This document shows, piece by piece, positions 20,666-32,617 of a stretch of 64,000 nt of DNA. The notes below the pieces were generated by a model that did no database searches, was not told the origin of the DNA, and worked only from the letters and a program-made list of their open reading frames with translations. Source of the stretch: Liopterus haemorrhoidalis. Lineage: Eukaryota > Arthropoda > Insecta > Coleoptera > Dytiscidae. Made by a program: the position numbers and the translations under genes. The stretch's first letter is position 1. Every line of letters starts with the position of its first letter. The stretch covers positions 60,359,381-60,423,380 of the forward strand of contig OZ020611.1 of the NCBI GenBank assembly GCA_963971575.1, given 5' to 3'.

Positions 20666-22549
20666 TAAAGGAACAAATTTCCTTATTACAATGTGCGTTG
20701 CAATTCTCATTTGTTAAGATATTCTTTAGTATTGAAAACGGTTGCAATTATTAGTATAAATATTTTAGTATAATAGTATAAAAATTAAAGTATATTAGTA
20801 TAAATAAAGGTCATTCTCAATTCTCAAATAGTAATTTTGAAAATTGTGACTTATAGTGTTGCTGCAACAAGCGTCAAAAATTTTAAACAAACAAAATAAA
20901 ATAAAGCTTAATTTTGGGATGTTAGCATTTTTTTACGTTTCTTTGTTTTACTGAAGAAGAAAATAGCTTTATAAAAAGGTGTATTTTTTTCATCAATCCT
21001 ATAACGTATAATACGGCCACACTCCAGGGTTATATAGTTGGCGTATGCCAGCGTCCCGATCAGCACTCCAGTCGGTCGCTAAAATCTTAATTGGAAAAAT
21101 ATTTATCTCGTAACCATCGTGAAGTGACCATCCAACGAAGGCCGCCAGCCCATTTTAGAGGTAGATGTGACTTGCAGGGGGTTCAGTAATTTACCATTCA
21201 CCTAAGTTCGGCCTGAATTTCTATAAAGGCCCCAGTCACCCACTTGCCCTAAATTCTGGAAGAGATATTTCCAAAAGGGATAAGAATAGAGCTCTCGTAA
21301 AAGAAACATAATTTCGTTTTTTTTTCAATTTCGCTGTCTTACAAGCCAACTGCCAGTATTAAATGTAGGAAGACTTAGTTAAGACAAGATTTAGTCTTAA
21401 TAGTCTGATACAATAGACCATGATGAAAGGTCAAAAGAAAAACATAACCGAACTTTTGTCCGATAGCCCATAAATGTTATTTCCAAACGTAATACATTAT
21501 CTATGTCTTTTATTATGGAGCTACTACCCTAAAGTAGACTGCAGAGACTTCCTACTAAATTGGTTTAATGTACGATGAAGATAAAGCATCCTTTAAAAAG
21601 ACAATTTCCTAGTGTATTGCGATTAGCAGATTTCTCCGTAGAATCCCACTAAAGTAAAGCTTTACAGTGAACTATTTTATTTCCGAAATTGGCATATTTT
21701 CTACATACCTATTCACGCTCCTCTGGAAAATGGATTTTTATGTTATTAGATTCTCGAGCATATATTTCCTTTAATACATACCATATCTATCTATAAATTG
21801 GAAAGTTTTATCACAACCGGTATATGAAGATAAATGTATACAGTGGTGTAATTTTAAGATAGGAAATGACACTCATTTCTAGGAGATTCTGTGTTTCCTT
21901 GGAGGCACTTTTTTATGGCACTTTAACCACGAAGTCTTGAAATCCAGAATTCAATTATTTTTAATTTCATTCACTATGAATTTATTCTGTGAGCTTGATT
22001 TTTCAATAATTTTTCTAAAAGTATGTAAATTACAAACTCTATCATATTTGCATAAATTCCTGTTTATAAATCCAAAATACTTGTCACCTGGTAGGATTGA
22101 GTGGCCCCTTATTAAATAATATTGCTAAACTTTTTCAAAACGACCTGTTTCTCTTAGAACCATATATAATCGGTCAATACTGTGATTTTAGAAAATATTG
22201 CTACCATTCTGTTTATTACAAAATCACCTTAAATCAGTGACTTATGCTATTTAAGCACCAAACAGAATACTGTATAGGTTTTTCTAATCAGCTTAATACA
22301 AACTTCAGTTCAGTTTCGCATTAAAAGATGTAGTACCATCAATATTTCAAGTCATCAAAAACTGGCGTAAAAATAACTCAAGTTGTTTGATTAATAACCG
22401 ATTCATAATGTCACAAAGGAAACCCTAGGTCAAAATTGAGATAACCAAATATTCTTAAATACAGCTGTTTGATTAAAAAAACTATTTAGTAATTTTATCG
22501 TATAAGAAGACGTAATTTAATTACGTTTACGTAATATTTTACTTGTGCT
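20666..22549. other. no gene recognised
   Basis: AT-rich unique-looking DNA with only short chance ORFs (for example 21937-22119, 60 codons). No domain, RNA gene or clear repeat was seen. Confidence 0.5.
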
Positions 22550-22990
22550 TTAGCACACGCGGCATTTTCGTAATTGGCTACTATTTGTCATGACGATTAA
22601 ATAGCGGAACTAGGTAAAATGAAGGTATTAGTTATTGCTGTTGTACAGAAGTCAGTCAGATGTACCTAGCCAACTCCTTTACGACGTTCTACTCAACCAC
22701 GGGGACGACCTCGAGTCCTACTCCAAGACAATCCCGTCCAGTACGAGGTGGACGGGAGACTTCCCTCAGCTTCCAGAGTACATTCCGTTGGTTGGATCCT
22801 ACGGTAAATAAATACTGGTGTGGACTGTATATTTTATTTTTATTGTTAATTCAAATACATCTTCGCACAAGACATGCTGTCCTGAGCTTAGCTTAACTCA
22901 CTCTCTCTTACTCAACTCTGCTGTTGACAAATGTCCACTGACCACCTGCACTCTCAAGTGGGAGTAGGGGTTTACAGTTTGTAGCTGCAT
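22550..22990 (+). other. GC-richer segment, possible solo LTR
   Basis: Base composition rises compared with the surroundings. An initiator-like GTCAGTCAGA near 22651 is followed about 150 bases later by AATAAA (near 22806) and a GT/T-rich stretch, the order of signals in an LTR R region. A 78-codon ORF at 22660-22896 has no recognised domain. I could not find paired ends or a target duplication, so this is a guess from layout alone. Confidence 0.25.
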
Positions 22991-23840
22991 TGTTTGGCAA
23001 TGCTGATAAGAATGTAAACAATAATACTCAACATCATCAAATGCTGTAATGTATAATTAGTCTATAAACTTTATTGTTAAGACCAAGAATTGGTTTTCCA
23101 TCAACCACACATGTAACAAAAGCTATAAAATCAGAATTATTATAAAAATAATCAAAAAGGGTGAAATAAACAAATAATACCGTAATAAATCAGATTACAT
23201 TCACAAGAGCAAACATTACGCGCTAGGAAATATGAGTCCATCACGCGTATATTTTCAAAACGACTTCCTGAAATAACTTAAAGTGTTTTTTAGGTAAATT
23301 TATCATTCCCGTCAGACGTAGCCACACATGATATTTTTCATCTCACTTATGTAACGCATGTCTTCATGTCTTCATTCCAGCTCATATCCTCCGAGAATAA
23401 ACTGCATATGGTACATCACCTAGTTCTTTTTCTCTGTTATTCCCATGAGTAGCTCGCTACAGCATGGTAGAGCTTTGACTTAAGACTTCTGCTCTTTTGA
23501 ACTCAACATGTACTTTAACTTCTAAACCTATTTATACTTGTTTTGCTTATTTCGTTTCTATTGAATTTAAACTTAGTAATAGTTTAATGAATTAAATTTG
23601 TTGCTTGGATAATATTTAAATTCATTCCCTGCACTAAAAATGTGTTTTTACTTATATGTATAATATTTATTACAATAAATATTATACATCATAATATTGA
23701 AAGAAAATTATGCGGTGAATCATTTGCTTACCGTTTAGAGGCGGCCCTGGAAATGTTACACTTTATTTTCTTCTCAGGAATGACAGAATGACCAGACCCC
23801 AACTGAAGGAACTCGGAATTTTTTATTCGATATCGAGTTC
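22991..23840. other. no gene recognised
   Basis: AT-rich DNA with no coding segment of note. TATAATATTTATTACAATAAATATTATA near 23659-23687 is an AT palindrome. Confidence 0.5.
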
Positions 23841-23919
23841 TTTATATTAGGTGTACCGGTAAGTTTTTTCATTTATTTGGTATTACTAAGATAGAAACAA
23901 ATTGAAAGAAAAAAATGTA

Positions 23920-24415
23920 ATTTATTCAGTAAAATAGTTACCATTGTGATCTATAACACTCTGCCATTTATCAGGAAGAGAAAATATTCCGATTTATAAA
24001 ATTCCTGTTTTTTGAAGGAAAAAATTATTCAAGGATAATTATAACATGGTTCATATCTCTAAGTGTCTTGTTTCTTAAAAAGTGTTCCAGTGACTGAAAT
24101 AAGTGATAGTCGGAAGGTGAAAAGTCTAGTGAGTTGGGTGGGTGTTTTAGAACCTACCAATCGAGATTGGAAATTTTTTCACGTGTCTTTTCTTGATGAA
24201 TGAGGTCAGGCATTGTAACCTTGAAGAATAACTCCCCTTCTATTCACAATTTCTGGCCGATTTCTGGTCAAGCTTTGATTCAGTCGATCCAGTTGTCCAC
24301 AGTAGAGATCAGAATTAACTCTTTGCCTCGGTTTTAACATCTCATAATAAATTATTGCTTTATAGGGCCTTCCAGATCGAAGTTCAACATCCAAGCATAA
24401 AATTCCTGATTTAAA
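23920..24415 (-). pseudogene. mariner (DD34D-type) transposase, C-terminal half
   Basis: The minus-strand frame reads IIYYEMLKPRQRVNSDLYCG, then QLDRLNQSLTRNRPEIVNRRG and ILQGYNA, the degenerate version of the LHHDNARPH motif with the second catalytic Asp lost. After frame changes the C-terminus KWQSVIDHNGNYF is recognisable near 23935. The N-terminal helix-turn-helix and the first catalytic Asp are missing. It is a fossil. Confidence 0.75.
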
Positions 24416-24624
24416 TTTTTTAAACTACTATTGACATGTGCGTACACTTAGTTTATCACCATAAACAGTGCAAATATTTTATGTAGTGACTGTAGCAGAT
24501 TTTTTTATGGTACTCATACAACATTAAACAGCATAAACAGTTCGCGCCTAGATATCTTGACGAAAACAACTAAGAATTAGTGCTGCTATAAATTTTTTGT
24601 TTTTGGCTAAAATAAGTGATTTAT

Positions 24625-24836
24625 ATTTATAATTATGGGTCCAAAGGATAGAAATGCAAGCATAGCTAAAAGGAAAACATATACATATATGTATTTCCTT
24701 ATATGAATATGTATATATGTACATATGATTCCCTTTATTTCTTCTGGAGAAATTTGACTCGTCACTCGACGGATTCGCTACTCGACGCTTTTTCAGAACG
24801 AATTAACGTCAAGTAGCGGAGTATTACTGTAATAAT
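24625..24836 (+). mobile_element. possible pogo/Tigger-like fragment
   Basis: An ATG at about 24634 begins MGPKDRNASIAKRK, resembling the start of a pogo/Tigger transposase DNA-binding domain. An AT-palindromic stretch follows. The segment ends with CGTCAAGTAGCGGAGTATTACTG followed by TA, whose reverse complement CAGTAATACTCCGC has the CAGT start of pogo-type termini. The matching left end was not found. It lies inside the mariner copy. Confidence 0.4.
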
Positions 24837-24866
24837 AAAAGCGAAAAAACTTTCCGGTACACCTAA

Positions 24867-25548
24867 CATACAGGTAAATTATAAATAAATCAAAAATATA
24901 GATTCATACAATCAGAAACATAATGACGATCAGAAAAAATTATTACTTGATCAGAAAATTATTAACTTGCACAGAAAAAATATTGGGCACACTCATTAAG
25001 GAGTACCAACTTCAAAATACATACGTTACATACTCGCGTTCATTTTAAACGAAAACACTCACCACAACAATTTTCCCGAAACAGTAGCAGTGCATATTTT
25101 AAAACACGATAAGCAAAGTAATCATTCCTGCAAGTAATACGAAACATTTAACTAAAAATTTAAAAAAAAAAAAAAAAATACCGTGTTGATATTGGAGTCA
25201 TTGTTCTTTTGAAATAAACTATTTATTTAGTCCCTGTGTAATGTATAAAGTCATACAGATCTGTAAAATAATTTGAAATGTAGTGAAGTGAATAGAAAGA
25301 TGAATTATTCAAATAGTAGTTTAAACGGAAGTTTAGCATATAATACACTCAGAAATAGCTTCTGTCTGCTGCAGAAATATGCATGACTCTATTTCCAGGC
25401 TTTGGGGTTTTGTCAAAATTCCACAATGCGATTCATCATACACTCGTGACACAAATTTCTCTTTTGATTGAATTTACTAACATCAACTTTTTTACTATTT
25501 GTCTTGGGTGTAAAATATTATATGCACTAGGTTTTTCCAAATATAACG
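24867..25548. other. no gene recognised
   Basis: AT-rich DNA with an A-run near 25161-25178. The 63-codon ORF at 25383-25574 runs into the LINE C poly-T and is not credible. Confidence 0.5.
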
Positions 25549-25557
25549 CAATTATAC
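25549..25557. repeat. target-site duplication of LINE C, left copy
   Basis: CAATTATAC, repeated at 31139-31147. It lies directly before the T-run that represents the LINE's poly-A tail. Confidence 0.8.
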
Positions 25558-25671
25558 TTTTTTTTTTTTTTTAATTATCCTTTATTTGGTTTTAGCAAAC
25601 TACGGCTATATAACCAGTATACATATTATAATTACAGATAATTATATATTTTATATATTTATAAAACTATC

Positions 25672-28600
25672 CTATATATTTATATTATTTTCTTTAATGC
25701 ACAAGTAGAGGTTCCAGAGTATGTCCTGATTGTCTGTGGCAAGTAAACATGTTATATTTGTGGGGAGTGGAATTTTGTTTACTAACTGTGCGTAAAAAAG
25801 GGGGCGATTATTGTCATAATTCTGGCAGTTGAAGATAAGATGGTTAACGTCCTGTATGGAAATGTTATCACACGTACAGCAAGGTGAAGGGGCCATGTCG
25901 ATCTTGTTGAGGTGATATAGAGCGAGAGTATGGTTGAAGCGGATTCTGCAGACAGTAGTTATATAGTTTCTTGGATGGTGAGAAGTAAACCAAATTTTTG
26001 TAGGAATAGATGGTTGTAGGGTTAAATAGTTTGCTCCTTTCGATGCAGATATTAAGAGGTATTCTTCATTCCATTGCTGTCGGATCTTGTTGGTGAATAT
26101 TGCTATTATATCAGGGGTTTGCAACGGGGGATTAATATTTTGTCCTGATAAGCAAGCGTCCTTTGCTAATATGTCTACTTGCTCGTTAAATTTGATATTT
26201 GAGTGTGCTTTTATCCACATGATTTTAATGGTGTTCTGTCGGTGTTTTATGGTCTCAATAAGATCTAAAATTTCATAGGTCAGGGATGTTTTTTTGTTAA
26301 TTTTGTATACTTTAGCTTTTGAACAACGGATTTGCTATCAGTAAAAATAATAAAAGATTGTTTTGTTGCCAAATTGGACACTATATACTTCAAACATAGT
26401 TTGATAGCAGTCATTTCAGCGAAAAATATTGTGAAGTATTCTGGCAACTTGTACTTTTCGTTATAGCCAGTTAGAGGTTATAGAAATGAGCATCCAGTTC
26501 CGTTTATAGATTTGGATGCATCTGTAAAGAACAAATGACAATTTGGCCAGTTATTTTCAATTTTATTCATAAATAAGTTGTCCGTTGGTAGGGTATGTTC
26601 GTAAATAAACTCATGATTTTGCAGGGAATGATGATAAGGTGAACTAAAGCATGGGAGGCAATTTCTCTTGTTTTGTGGAGTAATGAAGTTTACTATTTCC
26701 ATAAAACTTTCAGCCAGAGGGGGTGTTGTCTTTTTTGACCAATACGGAGATGTTAAAATTTCTGTGGAGAGTGATGCAACTGGCAGTGTATTTTTGATCA
26801 GTGTTCGGGGAAGCATGAATTTAAAGGCATGGATTTTCCTTCGAAAATGTAAGGGCATGATGTGAGCTTCCGCCAATAAAGAATGTGTCGGGGTCGAGTG
26901 AAGTGCACCTATACATATCCTCACCGCTCTGTTTTGTAGGGTGTCTAGCTTTTTTATGGTTCTATTTGATGCATTGCCATAGAGAATGCAACCATAATCA
27001 ATAATCGATAAAATGAAATTATTATAGACTATGAGTAGGGTTTTTGGATCAGCTCCCCAAGAAAAGCGCGCAACCGATCTTAAGATGTTGATTCTTGTTT
27101 CACATTTTTTAATAATGTATTCGATGTGAGAGTTCCATGTGAGCTTACAATCGATGTACATACCGAGAAATTTTACAACTGGAGCAATTTTGTAATATTT
27201 AGAATCGAGTTTGACGAACTCTGAGATTTTGAATCTTTTACGGGTATATACGGATGCTATCGTCTTGTCTTTAGAAAGATAGAAACCATTATTGACCGCC
27301 CATTGATTAAACTGTCGCATTGCAATATTTAATTCATATCTTGTTCCCAATAGATCTTTATCTAAAATATAAATACAGATATCGTCGGCAAATTGTAAAA
27401 TTTTGATATTGGGCTTGAACATGTAGCTAAAGTCTGCTGTGTATATATTAAATAAGATGGGACTTAAAACAGATCCTTGGGTAGTCCTTGATGTGATGTT
27501 CTGGGGCCTAATAACTGGTCTTGAAATCGAATAAATACATTGCGACATTTGAAAAGGTTTAAAATACTGTTGGTCATTTGTGAAGAAATGCCTATTGTTA
27601 TCATTTTTTGCTGCAATAACATTAGTGAAACACGATCATATGCACCTTTTAGGTCTAAAAATAAGGCTGTGAGGCATTTATTGCTAGTGTGATTAATTTG
27701 AATATCTGTTATTAACGTTGATAAATTGTCCATCGTATTACAACCCCGTTTATATCCGAATTGATATTTTGGTAAGATATTATTATTCTCTAGCCATCAT
27801 TCTAACCGGGCTTTAATCAATCTTTCAAAAGTCTTAGCGACGCAAGAAAACAGTGAGATTGGCCTATATGAATCAGCATGATTCAGGTCTTTGTTTGGTT
27901 TAGGTATTGGAATAATATGTTGGATAGACCAATCTGGAAGATGTATATTATTTATCCAAACGTCGTTAATGGTGTCTAGAAGAAGTAACTTAGCATTGTT
28001 TGCAAGGTGATATAGCATTGGATAATGAATACTATCAAAACCAGGGGCAGTGTTGCTGGTTCCTTTCAGACTGTGAATTAGTTCTGGCATGGAGAACGGA
28101 TTGTCCAAAAATGGAATTTTGTTGTTAAAATTATAATTCTGTGATGAAATAAAGTTTTCCGAGCAGAAAGGTGGCGTTGAAGACATGAAAAAATCATGTA
28201 ACCATTGATTGCGAAGGGCAGGAATTACATTTGATTTTTGAATTAGGCTTTTATGCAATATTTTAACTTTTTTCCAAGTTTCTGTAACACTTGTTGTTTT
28301 ATTTATAGAGTTGCAGAAATTTTGCCATGATTCTCTTTTCTTAAGTTTGAAAAGACGTTTGGTTTTAGCCATTTCCCGCTTGCATGCTAAAAAGTTGTTA
28401 AAATTACTTATATTTTTATAGGTATTAAAAGATTTATAAGTTATATTAATCTGTTGTTTGCATTCCGTATCCCACCATGGACGATATCTGAAGCGGTCTA
28501 CTATTTTAGATTCTTGCTTGGGAATAGAAGCATTTGCTGATAGGTTAATTAAATTAACAACTACGTCATATTTTTCTTTTGTTTGTAGAGAAGAGAAATA

Positions 28601-29377
28601 TTCTGGATTAATTGATTTTGCTAGTTGATCGGACAAATTATAATATTCTAACCAGTTGGAATTTTTTATGTCCCATTTTGAGTTAGGGGTTATTTTAATT
28701 TGATTGTTTACTGAACTGATAAATTTAAATAAAATTGGAAAATGATTGGAGCCCATTGTATTGTTGATAACAGACCATGATATTGAGGTAGAAAGAGCTG
28801 GAGAACATACAGTTAAATCAACTGCAGATTTTCGTCTATTTAAACTAGGCATTAGAGTTGGTGTTCCATCATTTAATATTGTAAGATATTGATTTGAAAC
28901 TGCATCTATGAATTCATCGCCTGCGATATCTGTGACCTCACACCCCCATGATGGATGATGAATATTAAGATCACCACCAAAAACCATTGGTGCACTAAAA
29001 TGATTAAAAATGTTTGTCCAAAACGAATTTTTGGAGCGGTGATTAGGTTTTACATATACTGAAACTAGTGTAAATGTTTTGTTTTTAAGATATATTTTTG
29101 CAGCACATATTTGAATGTCATCAGAAGATAAGTTACTACAATCAATTATAGTGAACGGAATGCCATATTTTATTAAGATGGAGCAACCTCCATACCCGTC
29201 TTGGCGATCAGAGCGAATAATATTATAACCAGAGATATTGAAATTTTCAGATGGTTGTAGCCAGGTTTCAGCAATAATTGCACAATTGACTTTATAGGAA
29301 AAAAGACATGTTTCCAAAAATGGTTTGTTCGACTTTATAGATCTAATATTCCACTGTAAAAAATGAAATGAATCCAT
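25672..29377 (-). pseudogene. LINE C ORF2 (EN-RT-RNase H), broken
   Basis: The likely start is the ATG at 29377, two bases after the ORF1 stop. Endonuclease motifs: QWNIRSIKSN, AIIAETWLQ, SVYVKPNH, GGDLNIHHPSWG and SNHFPILF. RT motifs: SYRPISLFSCVAKTFERLIK, ALFLDLKGAYDRV, GSVLSPILFNIYTADF and FADD. RNase H: FFTDASK (first Asp), FFAEMTAIK (Glu), IIFTDSKS (Asp) and AHSNIKFNEQVDILAK (His and Asp). A final CCHC sits near CTCDNISIQDVNHLIFNC. Lesions: an in-frame stop at 27797-27799, a one-base loss near 27478, a TAA at 26478-26480 inside RNase H, and a one-base change in the A-run near 26289-26295. All catalytic motifs remain readable. Confidence 0.88.
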
Positions 29378-29379
29378 TT

Positions 29380-30995
29380 TTATTTGTTTGTGAAATAGAA
29401 ACTCATACAGTTGTCGATTTGTTCTGATATCGTGTTCATACCTTGTGCTGGACCTAAGTAATTTTTCAATTGCAAGCAAAACGAAGCGATGATTTGTTGT
29501 TTTAATTTATCTGTAATATTGAGATGAGCGTTCGAGTTATTGGATATTAAATGTGGTTGCGGAGGATAAGGATTTATTATACTATTATCAGTATTTGTTA
29601 ATAAGTATAGTTTTTCTTTGGTTAAATTGATAGATTGTGTCGATGTTGATGGTCGCGAGTAGGTGGGCTGTTGACGTGTGCTTGGTTTTGAAGCAAAATT
29701 ACTGAAGAAAGATTGTAGGTTTCTGTCAACATTATCATTTTCTTCTGTTAGGACACTGAATCTATTAGATGTTGGGAGATATGGGAAATCTTTGTTATTT
29801 ACTGGATTTACCACAAGAGTCACATTCGCAAAAGACCTGTATTTTTCTTTTGCTTCCTTAAATCCGATATTGTTCGTTGCCATATATTTTTTTATTTTAA
29901 AGTTTTCTTGATAGACTGGGCAGATTTTGTCAGTAGACTTATGCGCTTCTTTACAGTTCAGACATGTAAATGAAGAAGGTGAAGTTGAGCAATCGGTTGA
30001 TAAATGGCTTTCGCCACAAAGAAAACAGCGAGGTGAACCTCTACATTGTTTAAAAACATGACCAAATCGATAGCATTTTAAACATTGAATAACTTTATAC
30101 ATATAAGGGCGAACGTAACATCTAGCTCCGTAAATTGATATAAATTCTGGTAAGTATTGTCCACGAAAAGTGAGGACAACAGTATTAGTGTTAATAATAT
30201 TTGGAGTTTCGCTAGTGGAAACGTTGCGAGTAATACGTCGAATGTTTGTAACTGAGGTATTTGATATTATTACATTTTTTATTTCATCTGTTGTGAGTGT
30301 TGGATCCACATTTCTTACGACACCCTTTCTATATAAAACATTTTCGGGAATGTAGGCACGCAAATTGTTGCTTACCAAAATATCGGAGTTGATTATAAGA
30401 TTAGCCAAATGAAAGTTTTTGACAGTTAATTTTATTCTGTTTTTACCAGTGTTTTGGATATTTTCTATATCGTCATTTTTAAAATTAAACTTATTGAAAA
30501 ATAATTTTCCCAAACTCATGTGATGTAACATTCCAATATTTCTATCAGGTGAAATACTTTCAATTATTAAAAAGAAAGGACCCTTATCATCTTTATTACA
30601 TCGGGTGTTTTTGTTGAATTCGTATGGGGATTTATCATTAGTAGTGTTGAGTGTATTATAATTATTAATTGACGCGCTAATGATCTCATTAGTGACGTCA
30701 CTTGTGTTATTTGACTTTTTTTTAGTGGATTTTTATTAATATCGATATTTGGGCGTTTGTTCGTGGATTTATTATTATTGTTGCCCACATTATTGTTTAT
30801 AGAATTGTTACATGTTTCATTATTAACAAGAGAGTTTTCGTTGGAGATATGTGTTCCGTGTTTTTCCGTAAAATTATTTGGATAACTTATTTGTTCATTA
30901 TTAACAGTTTCCATCGCCCCCGTAAAAGAGTGTCTAAATTCCGAAAAACTAGATGTATTTTGTGGAGGTCCTGGACCCCCACTGTCTACGTTCAT
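29380..30995 (-). pseudogene. LINE C ORF1 (Gag-like, CCHC knuckles), one frameshift
   Basis: An RNA-binding ORF1 protein. It starts at 30995 with MNVDSGGPGPPQNTSSF and continues with an Asn-rich linker. The frame then changes in the run of eight A residues (T-run at about 30717-30725). After the change it is open to 29380. An RRM-like region (about 30250-30530) is followed by three zinc knuckles: CLKCYRFGHVFKQC, CFLCGESHLSTDC and CLNCKEAHKSTDKIC. The C-terminal half is Ser/Thr/Gln/Pro rich. The single lesion is in a homopolymer, so a sequencing error is possible. Confidence 0.85.
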
Positions 30996-31138
30996 CTTAC
31001 AGATAAATTATTTAAACACTATTACACTTAATTTATACTATAATTATCACAAAATTAGTAATAAAACAACTGAATGTTTTGAATTCACTTCACTCTAACA
31101 GATTTGGCTTTTATTTTACCGCACTGTAATGATGCATC

Positions 31139-31147
31139 CAATTATAC
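31139..31147. repeat. target-site duplication of LINE C, right copy
   Basis: CAATTATAC, identical to 25549-25557. It fixes the 5' end of LINE C at 31138. Confidence 0.8.
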
Positions 31148-32614
31148 TTCAAAGGATGAATTTAAAAATTAATCTAAATAATATTAATTAAATACTGATG
31201 TTTTGAAATAAATGAATTAATATACCATTTATATGTCGATATCCAGTTCTATTTTTAATAACGGATTTACTAATTTATTAACGGATAAAGTCAATAAAAA
31301 TTTGTGTAATTCAGATAATTTTAACAATGATGTTTTGATTTCCACCTGCCAGTTTGTATCTGAATCTTTTTGTGCAACTGATTGTCATTTTATTTGTAGA
31401 CTCTGGGTTCTTTAATTTATTGGTTTTGCCGGTGTGTCTCTTTGTTGGTCGGTCGATTTATCTGTATTTCGTCTTTCCGTCTTGTTGTTCTATGGATCTG
31501 AAATATGCACTAAAAAACTTGATTATATGCGCATATAATGAAAAACATCACATATTTGCAGTAATATGTACTAAAACAAAAATATGCTAACACATGCTCA
31601 TTTTTCCCGCAAGTTTTTATAAAATACTTATGAATTAGATAAAATATAAGTTATTTTAAAATGGGTGATATTGGTCAGATGAAAAGTTGCGGTAAAAAAT
31701 TTAAATAATTGAAAATCTGCTGAAAATATTATACCAGATACGAATTTACCGAACATAGAGACTCATGAGTACATGACAACATGAGTACTGGTAGTTTTTT
31801 TTGTTGTCATTTTTAAAAAACCATAAAATGGAGTCTCAACTCTGTACGTACAATGGGACTGTATCTTAATTATATTTTCACACATGTCTTGGCGATTCTT
31901 CCCTTGAACGCTGTGTCCGTGACATTATATCCCGCTCCTCGCAGAGCCATTTCGATTAATGGTAAAATGTTACCTTGTATAAATATTGACATATACATAT
32001 ATTAAATATTCGTATTTAAAATATGTAAAAAGTATGTTTTGTTCTTAAAAATGAAGTGTATTTTAGGTTTATTAAACAATTTATTCTTTTGTCTCTTAAA
32101 CTTCCCAATTGCATATATTGATGGCACTTGTATAAAATTAATAATTTATGTAAAATGTACTACAATAAGAAAAAATAAACTTACTGCTTTACAACATACA
32201 TTGCAAAAAAAAAATCATTAAGCTCTTTATTTTTAATTCTTCAAATTCTGAAATTCAGGACCTTTGCAGGCCTTTCTTAGCAGATCCCACTTTTGGCATT
32301 TTGCACTATACAAAATTAAAACGCCTTTACTTCACAAAAACGCAACACTAACTATTCAGTTTTGTGATTTGGATTTTATTACTGTTTTGATCATTTGGAC
32401 GACCCTGTCTCACCATAGCATTTATTTAACGTAACTTTCTTGCCTTCACACGTGTGCATTGTATGATACTAAAGTCAATAAATTTGCCATTGTGATTTTA
32501 TAAGTTGTGTCATTTTTAAGAATATGCAAATGCATATTTTGTCGCACTCTAGTTATAATTCATGACACAAATTCCTCTAAGTTCTTCTAGCCTCGGAGAT
32601 CAAAAATTCAACCC
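31148..32614. other. no gene recognised
   Basis: AT-rich DNA. Several 60-78 codon ORFs are present but none has a domain. ATTATATGCGCATATAAT near 31523 and ATATGCAAATGCATAT near 32522 are small palindromes. Confidence 0.5.
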
Positions 32615-32617
32615 TAA

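Larger units (their letters stand above)
23847..24866 (-). mobile_element. mariner element with both inverted ends, decayed
   Basis: The left end starts TTAGGTGTACCGGTAAGTTT at 23847. The reverse complement of the right end, at 24866, starts TTAGGTGTACCGGAAAGTTT. Over about 24 bases they differ at one position. The left end is preceded by TA; the right side now reads CA, probably a mutated TA duplication. The element is about 1.02 kb and carries a broken DD34D-type transposase on the minus strand. Its 5' portion seems replaced by other sequence, including a pogo-like fragment. Confidence 0.8.
25558..31138 (-). mobile_element. full-length I-clade LINE (LINE C)
   Basis: A 5.58-kb minus-strand non-LTR retrotransposon with a 14-base poly-A tail (T-run at 25559-25572) and perfect 9-base target duplications. 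ORF1 encodes a Gag-like protein with CCHC knuckles; ORF2 has endonuclease, RT, RNase H and a C-terminal CCHC. RNase H after RT, the poly-A tail and the three-knuckle ORF1 together indicate the I clade or a near relative. ORF1 ends in TAA two bases before the ATG of ORF2. There is one frameshift in ORF1; ORF2 has two stops and two frameshifts, so the copy cannot move by itself. The 5' end lies about 140 bases upstream of the ORF1 start. Confidence 0.88.

Noticed and set aside
22660..22896. 78-codon ORF with a hydrophobic tail
   Set aside because: No family similarity seen, and it lies in a block that may be an LTR.
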